Positions 1 through 5,484 of a stretch of DNA of 5,505 bases are shown piece by piece. The notes below the pieces were generated by a model, which searched no databases, was not told the DNA's origin, and was given only the letters and a program-made list of their open reading frames with translations. Every line of letters begins with the position of its first letter. Position 1 is the first letter of the stretch. The translations under genes and the position numbers were made by a program. This DNA comes from an uncultured Collinsella sp. (GTDB lineage Bacteria; Actinomycetota; Coriobacteriia; Coriobacteriales; Coriobacteriaceae). The stretch is from the NCBI GenBank assembly GCA_902464495.1, contig CABQJK010000069.1, positions 1 through 5,505 on the forward strand, read 5' to 3'.

Positions 1-863
1 TCGTGCAAAAACGCCGCCCACATAAGGCTCGACGAGGGCGCGACGCCGTCGCACAGCGCAAGCTCCCCTGCCACCGTCAGCACACGGGCGATATGCTCGT
101 AAACGTTAAACGCATGATAGACACTTCGCTGATCAAAGCCGCGACCCGCTGCCAACTCGGGCACGGCGGCGCAGATGAGCTCGGGGTAGCGCAGCATGGC
201 GTCTCCCCCATGACCGGTCGAAAGAATGCCCTCGAGCTCAATACCCACGCGCTCGCGCGCCACGGCGTCGAGCAGCGGCGCGCACTCGGCAAGCGCGCGC
301 TTAGTCTCGGGCTCAATCATAAAGTCCAGGCGGCAGGCAAAGCGCACCGCACGCAACATGCGCAGGGCGTCCTCGTTAAAGCGACGCTTGGGATCGCCGA
401 CAGCGCGAATCAGCTTGCGCTCCAAGTCACCCTGGCCGTCGTAGCGGTCGACAAGCCCGCGCTCGGGATGCCAGGCCATAGCGTTGACGGTAAAGTCGCG
501 GCGCGCCAGATCGTCCTCGAGCGAGGCGGCACGCTCCACACTCTGGGGATGGCGACCATCGGTGTAAAAGCCATCCAGACGGTACGTGGTGACCTCGATA
601 CGCTCGCCATCGGAAATAGCCGTGATTCCGCCATATTTAATGCCCGACTCCACAACCGCGATGCCGGCGGCCTCGAGCGCCGCTTTGGACTCCTGCCACA
701 GGCCGCTGCAACACATATCTACATCGTGGCTGGGGCATCCCATCAGCGCGTCACGCACCCAACCGCCCACATACCAGGCCTCAAGACCGGCATCCTCGAG
801 GGCTCGCAACACGCGCAGAGAGGCGGCTGACGGCTGCGTGGCGTTGAGCGAAACATTGCACAT
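1..863 (-). CDS. cca: CCA tRNA nucleotidyltransferase, 5' part (runs off left edge)
   Basis: Class II nucleotidyltransferase that adds or repairs the 3' CCA end of tRNAs from CTP and ATP in the cytoplasm. The frame is open from ATG 863 for 287 full codons with no stop before the edge. Visible motifs in order: the YVGGWVRD nucleotide-binding loop (31-38); HDVDM with the two metal-binding aspartates D47 and D49; DLARRDFTVNAMA (118-130); and NEDALRMLRAVRFA (163-176), which contains the EDxxR base-recognition motif. An HD-type domain then begins with HAFNVYEHI (250-258). The last full codon is His287 and the next begins GA, fitting the FLHD of an HD dyad cut by the edge. The start is fixed by an AGGAGG site eight bases upstream. 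A weak promoter-like pair may lie at about 890-920. A bacterial poly(A) polymerase is the alternative; the HD domain favours CCA addition. Confidence 0.93.
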   Translation of the reverse strand, partial: MCNVSLNATQPSAASLRVLRALEDAGLEAWYVGGWVRDALMGCPSHDVDMCCSGLWQESKAALEAAGIAVVESGIKYGGITAISDGERIEVTTYRLDGFYTDGRHPQSVERAASLEDDLARRDFTVNAMAWHPERGLVDRYDGQGDLERKLIRAVGDPKRRFNEDALRMLRAVRFACRLDFMIEPETKRALAECAPLLDAVARERVGIELEGILSTGHGGDAMLRYPELICAAVPELAAGRGFDQRSVYHAFNVYEHIARVLTVAGELALCDGVAPSSSLMWAAFLH

Positions 864-871
864 TCCTGTGG

Positions 872-877
872 CCTCCT
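872..877 (-). promoter_or_regulatory. Ribosome-binding site of cca (decides the start)
   Basis: On the minus strand this reads AGGAGG, a full Shine-Dalgarno match, eight bases before ATG 863. It supports 863 as the start. The other nearby ATG, at 856, lies in a different frame and cannot produce the motif-bearing protein. Confidence 0.8.
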
Positions 878-994
878 GCGATTGCGGGTATATCGATTGA
901 CGGTTTCCAAGAAGTCTAGCAAGAAACGGGAGCGGGCGCACACGCAAACGCGTTTCAAGCACGATTGAATCCCAAGAGCTCTGCCACCGAAATG

Positions 995-1030
995 AAAAAG
1001 CACCCGCCTCGGTAAACCGAGACGGGTGCT
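995..1030 (-). terminator. Intrinsic terminator after PfkB-2
   Basis: Arms 999-1012 and 1017-1030 form a 14-pair stem with a four-base loop, followed on the minus strand by TTTTT (995-999; the first T is also the last stem base). The pair 1007/1022 is a G-U wobble in minus-strand RNA but a C-A mismatch in plus-strand RNA, so the structure is built for the minus strand. It lies 35 bases past the PfkB-2 stop codon and separates that gene from cca. Confidence 0.93.
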
Positions 1031-1064
1031 CAACAAAGCAAGAAACCAAGGCCCGTACGTTGCG

Positions 1065-1997
1065 TTAGCAGACCTGACGGATGGCGATGCCCTTCTGATA
1101 CTCATCGACCTTAGCAAAATCGCCCAAACCCGGGCACTCGACCACGTTGGCGCCGGTGGCCATCGAGAGGCGCAGAGCGTCCTCAACACGCTCGGGAGCG
1201 TCGTGCCACACGGACAGGAAGGCAGCGAGCGAGGAATCGCCGGCGCAGACCGTCGACAGCAGCTTGACCTCAAAGGTGCGGTTGGCAAACCAGATGTGCT
1301 CGCCGTTGGAGAAGTACGCGCCGTCGCCACCAAGGGTCAGCAGGACGTTCTTGGCGCCCTTGGCATGCAGCTCGGCCATCGCGCCCTTGACAGACTCGTC
1401 GTCGCCACCGCTCACCTTAATGCCAAAGATGTCGAGCAGCTCGTCGTCGTTGGGCTTAATGAGCAGCGGCTCCATGGCAATGAGGTCTGCCAGCTGATGG
1501 CTCGAGATATCGAGCACGAACTCAGCGCCTTTCGCCTTCACGCGGCGCAGGACCTCGGCCAGGAAGCCCTCGGAGGTGTTGGGAGGCAGCGAGCCGCTAA
1601 TGACCAGGCAGGTCATGTCTGCGAGCGAATCGATAAGCTCAAACATCTCCTGCTCGTTGGCCTCGTTGATGGCGGCACCGGCGTTGACCATGTTGTACTC
1701 GGTGTCGGGGCCGGCGTTGAGGAAGACGTTGACGCGCGTGATGCCGTCGGTCCACACGGGCTTGACGGGCACGCCCAGGGCCTCGGCGCCCTTGACGATG
1801 AACTCACCCGAGAAGCCGGCAAAAAAGCCCAGGATCGTGGTGTCGACGCCGTAGTGATCGAGCGTGAACGAGACATTGAGGCCCTTGCCGTTGGGCGTAT
1901 AGACCGCGTTGCGCGTGCGGGTGACGGTGTTGGCCGAAAGGCCGTCGCAGGCGATGTTGTAGTCAATGGCGGGATTTGCAGTGAGCGTATAAATCAT
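1065..1997 (-). CDS. PfkB-2: 1-phosphofructokinase / tagatose-6-phosphate kinase family protein
   Basis: PfkB (ribokinase-fold) hexose-phosphate kinase, 310 residues, the usual length for the FruK/LacC group. FruK phosphorylates fructose 1-phosphate, and LacC tagatose 6-phosphate, with ATP in the cytoplasm. Visible motifs: TLTANPAID at the N terminus (4-12); NGKGLNVSF (36-44), the sugar-phosphate region usually GGKGxNVS; WTDGITRVN (82-90); ISGSLPP (133-139); LLIKPN (178-183); and the catalytic anion hole CAGDSSLAAF (251-260) with D254 as the expected base. The usual GAGD is CAGD here. The start is ATG 1997: a site AAAGGA sits six bases upstream, whereas GTG 2012, five codons earlier, would precede that site. 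About half its residues match PfkB-1 by eye. Both gene ends carry transcription signals, so it is probably monocistronic. The exact sugar substrate cannot be told from sequence. Confidence 0.9.
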   Translation of the reverse strand: MIYTLTANPAIDYNIACDGLSANTVTRTRNAVYTPNGKGLNVSFTLDHYGVDTTILGFFAGFSGEFIVKGAEALGVPVKPVWTDGITRVNVFLNAGPDTEYNMVNAGAAINEANEQEMFELIDSLADMTCLVISGSLPPNTSEGFLAEVLRRVKAKGAEFVLDISSHQLADLIAMEPLLIKPNDDELLDIFGIKVSGGDDESVKGAMAELHAKGAKNVLLTLGGDGAYFSNGEHIWFANRTFEVKLLSTVCAGDSSLAAFLSVWHDAPERVEDALRLSMATGANVVECPGLGDFAKVDEYQKGIAIRQVC

Positions 1998-2003
1998 GAA
2001 TGT

Positions 2004-2009
2004 TCCTTT
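2004..2009 (-). promoter_or_regulatory. Ribosome-binding site of PfkB-2 (decides the start)
   Basis: The minus strand reads AAAGGA, six bases before ATG 1997. A GTG at 2012 is in frame, but it lies upstream of this site and would add five residues that PfkB-1 lacks. ATG 1997 also makes both paralogues start as M-[FI]-YTLTANPA. Confidence 0.75.
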
Positions 2010-2012
2010 CAC

Positions 2013-2048
2013 GAAGCAACGTGTTAATGAAAGTATATTCCACGCTTC
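2013..2048 (-). promoter_or_regulatory. Candidate PfkB-2 promoter (-10) inside an inverted repeat
   Basis: The minus strand carries TATACT at 2037-2032, five of six matches to a sigma-70-type -10 box, about 35 bases before ATG 1997. No good -35 hexamer is found at 16-18 bases. The -10 is enclosed by GAAGC-GTG (2048-2041) and CAC-GTT-GCTTC (2023-2013), an inverted repeat with a three-base bulge, as expected for an operator over a promoter. A promoter is needed here because a strong terminator closes the preceding gene. The -10 call is moderate and the operator is inference. Confidence 0.45.
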
Positions 2049-2120
2049 GGCAAAAGGCTACAACAACTCGGCGAACGGTGTGGAAGCGGTGAAGGGCGGT
2101 TTCATCTCACTTTTCCCACG

Positions 2121-2154
2121 AAAAAACGGCGCCCCGATCAAAACCGGGACGCCG
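2121..2154 (-). terminator. Intrinsic terminator after PfkB-1
   Basis: Arms 2127-2136 and 2145-2154 form a ten-pair GC-rich stem with an eight-base loop, followed on the minus strand by TTTTTT (2121-2126). The pair 2132/2149 is a G-U wobble in minus-strand RNA and a mismatch in plus-strand RNA, which fixes the direction. It starts 27 bases past the PfkB-1 stop codon and separates the two kinase genes into different transcripts. Confidence 0.95.
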
Positions 2155-2181
2155 CATACGCACGAATTTGTCGCGTTTCGC

Positions 2182-3114
2182 TTACTTGCGATCGAGCTTA
2201 CGGACGGCAACGCGCTTGCTGTACTCGTCAACGTGACCGAAGTCGCCGATGCCGACGGACTCAGCGACGTTGGCGCCGGTGGCCATAGCGAGCTTCATGG
2301 CCTCCTCGACGTTGTCGCGATCCCTGTACCACTTGTGCAGGAACGCAGCGAGGGTGCAGTCGCCGGCGCAGACGGAAGAGACCAGCTTGATGTTGAACTC
2401 ACGCTTGGCATACCAGATGTCCTCGCCGTTGGAGAAGTAGGCGTCACCGCGGCTACCACGGGTGAGCAGCACGTTCTGGACGCCAGCCTCGTGAGCCAGC
2501 TTCATGGCAACGCGGACCTCGTCGTCGGTGTCGACCGGCACGCCGAAGATGGCCTTCATCTCGTGATGGTTCGGCTTGATGAGCAGCGGCTTCTTGTGAG
2601 CGAGCTCCTTGAGCTTGTCGGAGGACAGGTCCAGGACGACGTCGGCGCCACGGGCCTGAGCGTGCTCCATGACCTGAGCCAGGAAGTCGGGCGTAGCTTT
2701 GGGAGGCACGGAGCCGGAGACGATCAGGCACTCAAGGTCGCCCGCGGTGTCCAGGATGTTGTAGAGCTCCTCCTGGTGCTGCGGCGTGATCGGAGCACCA
2801 GGGTTCAAGATGCCGTACTCGTGCTGGCCATCGTTGACGTAGGTGTTGATGCGCGTGATACCGTCGGTCCAGACCGGGCGGCAGAGGCAACCCAGGTTCA
2901 TGACCTCCTCGACGATAAACTTGCCCGTGAAGCCGGCGAAGAAGCCGAGCGCGACGGTGTCGACGCCCATCTTCTTAAAGGCGAAGGACACGTCGAGGCC
3001 CTTGCCGTTAGCCGTGTAGCTGGCCGAGCCGGTGCGGACGTTCTCGTCGGGCTCGAGCGGAGAGCTCGAAACCGTCATGTCGACAGCCGGGTTAGCGGTT
3101 AGCGTGTAGAACAT
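2182..3114 (-). CDS. PfkB-1: 1-phosphofructokinase family protein next to ptsI
   Basis: PfkB-fold hexose-phosphate kinase of 310 residues, probably converting fructose 1-phosphate to fructose 1,6-bisphosphate with ATP. Visible motifs: TLTANPAVD (4-12), NGKGLDVSF (36-44), WTDGITRIN (82-90), VSGSVPP (132-138), LLIKPN (177-182) and CAGDCTLAAF (249-258), where D252 is the expected catalytic base. As in PfkB-2, the first glycine of the usual GAGD anion hole is cysteine, and the sugar-side GGKG is NGKG. ATG 3114 is preceded by AGGGGG at eight bases. The gene follows ptsI by 74 bases with no terminator U-tract between them, so the two are probably co-transcribed, which ties this kinase to PTS sugar uptake. 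A FruK role is the best guess; tagatose-6-phosphate kinase (LacC) is the alternative. No fructose EII gene is in view to settle it. Confidence 0.91.
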   Translation of the reverse strand: MFYTLTANPAVDMTVSSSPLEPDENVRTGSASYTANGKGLDVSFAFKKMGVDTVALGFFAGFTGKFIVEEVMNLGCLCRPVWTDGITRINTYVNDGQHEYGILNPGAPITPQHQEELYNILDTAGDLECLIVSGSVPPKATPDFLAQVMEHAQARGADVVLDLSSDKLKELAHKKPLLIKPNHHEMKAIFGVPVDTDDEVRVAMKLAHEAGVQNVLLTRGSRGDAYFSNGEDIWYAKREFNIKLVSSVCAGDCTLAAFLHKWYRDRDNVEEAMKLAMATGANVAESVGIGDFGHVDEYSKRVAVRKLDRK

Positions 3115-3122
3115 TTACAGTA

Positions 3123-3171
3123 CCCCCTGTATATGTGAGGGCCGCGTGGTCGGCCCATTCCAACCACGCGG
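3123..3171 (-). promoter_or_regulatory. Alternative hairpins in the ptsI to PfkB-1 spacer
   Basis: In minus-strand RNA, CCGCGTGGT (3171-3163) pairs perfectly over nine bases with ACCACGCGG (3150-3142). GGGCCG (3156-3151) can instead pair with CGGCCC (3144-3139). The two hairpins share bases and exclude each other. CCCT (3141-3138) is also complementary to AGGG in the PfkB-1 ribosome-binding site (3128-3125). No run of U follows the large hairpin, so it does not look like an intrinsic terminator. It may instead set translation or mRNA stability of PfkB-1. The pairing is seen directly; the regulatory role is inference. Confidence 0.5.
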
Positions 3172-3188
3172 TTACCTCTGATACCAAA

Positions 3189-4892
3189 TTAGCGAGCTGC
3201 GGACTCGAGCAGTGCCTTGACCTCGGCAGCGGTGTTGCAGGCGAGCGCCTTCTCGGCGAGCTCGTCGCACTCGGCCTTGGTCCACTGGCTGATGGTCTTG
3301 CGGGCGCGCAGGATGGACGGAGCGCTCATCGAGAACTCCTCCAGGCCCCAGCTGATCAGCAGCGGCTCGAGCAGCGGATCGGCAGCAGCCTCGCCGCACA
3401 TACCGACCATGATGCCGGCCTTCACGCCGCTCTCGATGATGTTCTTGAGCGAGCGGAGCACGGCGGGATAGTAAACCTGGTACAGGTTGGAGATGGTGTC
3501 GTTACCACGGTCGGCGCACATGGTGTAGCCGATCAGGTCGTTGGTGCCGATGGAGAAGAAGTCGGCGACCTCGGCCAGGCGGTCGGCGAGCAGCGAGGCG
3601 GCAGGCGTCTCGACCATGATGCCGACCTCGATGTTCTCGTTGAACTTGCGACCCTCTTCGGTCAGCTCGGCCTTGCACTGCTCGACAAGCTCCTTGACAG
3701 CCAAGACCTCCTCGACACAGGTGACGAGCGGGATCATGATCTTGACGTCACCGAAGGCGCTAGCGCGCAGCAGGGCGCGGAGCTGGACCTTGTACTGGTC
3801 GGGGTTGGCCAGGCAGTAACGCACGGCGCGGAAGCCCATGAAGGGGTTCTCTTCCTTGACCATGTGCAGGTACGGAATCTCCTTGTCGCCACCCACATCG
3901 AGCGTGCGGATGATGACCGGAGCGCCCTTGAGCGCGCTGGCGACCTTACGGTAGGCGTTGAACTGCTCCTCCTCGGAAGGAAGCTCAGCAGAGTCCATGA
4001 ACAGGAACTCGGAACGGAACAGGCCGATAGCCTCGGCGTCGTGATCGAGCGCGTTGGGCACGTCATCGGGGTTGCCGATGTTGCAGGCAATGATCTTCTT
4101 GATGCCGTCGGCAGTCACGGACGGCTTGCCGCGGAAGGCCTCGAGAGCCGCCTTCTCGGCAGCGAAAGCCTCGGCCTTGGCAGTGTAAGCGGCGAGCGTC
4201 TCCTCATCGGGATCGGCCTCGACGATACCCTTGCCACCGTCGACGACAACGGTCATGCCGTTGCGCAGTGCGGTGCAGCTGTTGGAAACCGAAAGGACAG
4301 CCGGGATCTCGAGGGCGCGCGCAATGATTGCGGAGTGCGACGTGCGGCCACCAGTCTCGGTGACGATACCGGCAACGTGGGCCTTATCGATCGTGGCGGT
4401 CATGGACGGCGTGAGGTCGTGCACGACAACGACGGTGTTCTCGGGCAGGACGGAGAGGTCGACGACCTCCTTACCCAGCAACTCGGCCAGAATGCCGGTA
4501 CGGATGTCGGCGATGTCGGCCGCGCGCAGACGGAACATCTCATCGTCCATGGACAGGAACATGTTCTCGAACATGGTCGAGGTGTCCATGAGCGCCTGCT
4601 CGGCGCAGGTGCCGCCGTCAATGGCGGCGTTGATGGCGTCGGTCATGCCCGGATCCTGAGCCAGGACAATGTGTCCGCTCATGATCTCGGCCTCGGCCTC
4701 GCCCACCGTCTCCTTCATGTGGTCGGCCTGAGCCTGGGTCTTCTCGCAGAAGACCGAAAGAGCGGTCTGATAGCGCTCCTTCTCTGCTGCCGAATCAGCA
4801 ACCTCGTGCGGCTCAAACGTCAAGTCGGGATCGACGGCGACCATGACAGTGCCGATACCGATGCCCTCGGAAGCGTTGACTCCCTGATACAT
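3189..4892 (-). CDS. ptsI: PTS Enzyme I (phosphoenolpyruvate-protein phosphotransferase)
   Basis: Cytoplasmic first enzyme of the PTS: it autophosphorylates from phosphoenolpyruvate (PEP) and passes the phosphate to His15 of HPr. The 567 residues are the normal family length. Domains in order: N-terminal HPr-binding region opening YQGVNASEGIGIG (2-14); the swivelling phosphohistidine domain with GGRTSHSAIIAR (181-192), H186 being the phosphorylated histidine; and the C-terminal PEP barrel with FRSEFLFM (292-299), RTLDVGGDK (329-337), the signature FFSIGTNDL (445-453) and active-site C499 in GMCGEAA. The usual NDLxQY reads NDLIGY and LYQP reads LYQV. The start is ATG 4892, with AGAGGA six bases upstream; ATG 4898, adding Met-Gly, is nearly as good. 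An in-frame TTG at 4946 lies at the upstream terminator tract and is unlikely. ptsH lies upstream and PfkB-1 downstream, all on one strand. Confidence 0.97.
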   Translation of the reverse strand: MYQGVNASEGIGIGTVMVAVDPDLTFEPHEVADSAAEKERYQTALSVFCEKTQAQADHMKETVGEAEAEIMSGHIVLAQDPGMTDAINAAIDGGTCAEQALMDTSTMFENMFLSMDDEMFRLRAADIADIRTGILAELLGKEVVDLSVLPENTVVVVHDLTPSMTATIDKAHVAGIVTETGGRTSHSAIIARALEIPAVLSVSNSCTALRNGMTVVVDGGKGIVEADPDEETLAAYTAKAEAFAAEKAALEAFRGKPSVTADGIKKIIACNIGNPDDVPNALDHDAEAIGLFRSEFLFMDSAELPSEEEQFNAYRKVASALKGAPVIIRTLDVGGDKEIPYLHMVKEENPFMGFRAVRYCLANPDQYKVQLRALLRASAFGDVKIMIPLVTCVEEVLAVKELVEQCKAELTEEGRKFNENIEVGIMVETPAASLLADRLAEVADFFSIGTNDLIGYTMCADRGNDTISNLYQVYYPAVLRSLKNIIESGVKAGIMVGMCGEAAADPLLEPLLISWGLEEFSMSAPSILRARKTISQWTKAECDELAEKALACNTAAEVKALLESAAR

Positions 4893-4909
4893 TCCCATTC
4901 CTCTCTCCG

Positions 4910-4946
4910 TGTCATGTGATAAAGCGTTTTGCCATATCCATGACAA
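4910..4946 (-). promoter_or_regulatory. Candidate ptsI promoter with flanking inverted repeat
   Basis: The minus strand has TTGTCA (4946-4941), five of six matches to a -35 box, then 17 bases, then TTTATC (4923-4918), a poor -10 box. A perfect seven-base inverted repeat encloses this: TGTCATG (4945-4939) and CATGACA (4916-4910). A promoter here would let ptsI be transcribed beyond the terminator after ptsH, but with a very short leader. The -10 is weak, so this stays tentative. Confidence 0.3.
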
Positions 4947-4980
4947 AAGAGCGCAGCTACCTTAAAACAGGTCACTGCGC
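4944..4980 (-). terminator. Terminator or attenuator between ptsH and ptsI
   Basis: Minus-strand arms GCGCAG (4980-4975) and CTGCGC (4956-4951) enclose a second block, ACCT with AGGT, joined through one U-G pair and one G-A mismatch, around a six-base loop. TCTTTTG follows (4950-4944). This is a plausible intrinsic terminator 46 bases past the ptsH stop, somewhat weaker than the two after the kinase genes because of the inner mismatch and the interrupted U-run. Partial read-through would give more HPr than Enzyme I. Confidence 0.75.
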
Positions 4981-5025
4981 CCCCAAATATGAACTTAGTT
5001 GTTCAACATGCGACCCGTTTGAGTT

Positions 5026-5289
5026 CTACTCGCCAAGACCGCTCTTGATGAGCTCGATGGCAGCAGCCAGAGCCTCGGCCTCGTCGGCGCCGTCGCACTT
5101 GACCTCGACCTCGGTGCCGCAGGGGATACCAGCAGCCATGAGGGCCATCGGGGACTTGCCGTTGACCTCCTTCTCGGGGGTGACGACCGTCACGTCACAG
5201 GCGTACTTGCCCATGGTGGAGGCAAACAGACCAGCCGGACGCATGTGCAGACCCTGAGGATTAACGAGGGTAGCCTTCTCAGAAACCAT
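5026..5289 (-). CDS. ptsH: PTS phosphocarrier protein HPr
   Basis: Small cytoplasmic phosphocarrier that takes phosphate from Enzyme I and gives it to the EIIA domains of sugar permeases. The 87 residues are the standard HPr length. The active site is NPQGLHMRPAG (10-20), with phosphorylated H15 and its partner R17 at the canonical numbering. S46 lies in NGKSPMAL (43-50), at the position that HPr kinase modifies in Firmicutes; whether such a kinase exists here cannot be seen. ATG 5289 is preceded by AAAGGAG, with the AGGAG core six bases away. ptsI lies 133 bases downstream, separated by a terminator-like hairpin, so ptsH may be made mostly from its own short transcript. HPr paralogues in other PTS or regulatory systems exist, but adjacency to ptsI makes this the general HPr. 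Confidence 0.97.
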   Translation of the reverse strand: MVSEKATLVNPQGLHMRPAGLFASTMGKYACDVTVVTPEKEVNGKSPMALMAAGIPCGTEVEVKCDGADEAEALAAAIELIKSGLGE

Positions 5290-5292
5290 AAT

Positions 5293-5340
5293 TGACTCCT
5301 TTTTTGTGTTTAACCCCTGTCATGCATGTGGCAGGAGTCA
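5293..5340 (-). promoter_or_regulatory. Inverted repeat that can cover the ptsH ribosome-binding site
   Basis: In minus-strand order, TGACTCCT (5340-5333) is a perfect reverse complement of AGGAGTCA (5300-5293), with a 32-base spacer. The second copy contains the ptsH Shine-Dalgarno core AGGAG, so the leader RNA could fold to block ribosome entry. Part of the first copy (CCTG, 5335-5332) can also pair with CAGG (5319-5316) in a smaller imperfect hairpin, which would free the site. The symmetry is directly visible; a switching role is inference. Confidence 0.4.
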
Positions 5341-5354
5341 GATTCACGACGTTG

Positions 5355-5385
5355 TTTATATTAACTCACATCAAACGGTTTTTCA
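5355..5385 (-). promoter_or_regulatory. Candidate ptsH promoter region
   Basis: An AT-rich patch in an otherwise GC-rich spacer has TATAAA (5360-5355) overlapping TAATAT (5363-5358) on the minus strand, good -10 candidates about 65-75 bases before ATG 5289. The upstream TGAAAA (5385-5380) is only a weak -35. The -35 area overlaps TGAAAAACCGTTTGA (5385-5371), an imperfect palindrome with a central CG. Transcription would start near 5350 and give a leader of about 60 bases containing both arms of the 5293-5340 repeat. Confidence 0.45.
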
Positions 5386-5484
5386 TTGTGTTTCGCACGA
5401 ATTGTTGGACAGATGTCGTTCGCTGTCCGCTCGCCTGCCGGGCGGGGCGGTTAAGTTTGCTGCTCTACAGTCCTGCGCAAGACG

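Noticed and set aside
890..920. A cca promoter made of TAGACT, an 18-base spacer and GATATA on the minus strand
   Set aside because: Only four and three of six consensus matches; too weak to list, though some promoter must lie after the terminator at 995-1030.
743..1333. A 196-codon minus-strand frame spanning the PfkB-2/cca spacer
   Set aside because: It runs through a strong terminator, overlaps two real genes in other frames, and its translation is rich in Arg, Ser and Pro with no recognisable domain.
3135..4919. A 594-codon open frame on the plus strand opposite ptsI, and similar long plus-strand frames at 3-830, 1026-2027 and 1996-3102
   Set aside because: All are codon-aligned mirrors of the real minus-strand genes, caused by missing TTA, CTA and TCA codons. 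Their translations are low-complexity and match no family I know, while the minus-strand frames carry complete enzyme motifs.
4893..4946. An extended Enzyme I start at TTG 4946 (18 extra residues)
   Set aside because: The extension starts at the terminator tract, has no ribosome-binding site before it, and Enzyme I proteins normally start just before the GxxAS segment, as ATG 4892 does.
4990..5005. TGAAC and GTTCA inverted repeat after the ptsH stop
   Set aside because: Only five bases per arm, with no U-tract and no promoter around it; easily chance, and a better terminator follows.
4910..5324. CATGACA repeated in the ptsH leader (5318-5324) and twice before ptsI (4910-4916, 4939-4945) as a possible shared regulator motif
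   Set aside because: The same seven bases also occur inside the ptsI coding region near 4843, so they are not specific to spacers.
5407..5428. GGACAG and CTGTCC dyad upstream of ptsH
   Set aside because: Six-base arms around a ten-base loop with no U-tract or promoter relation; likely chance in this GC-rich stretch.
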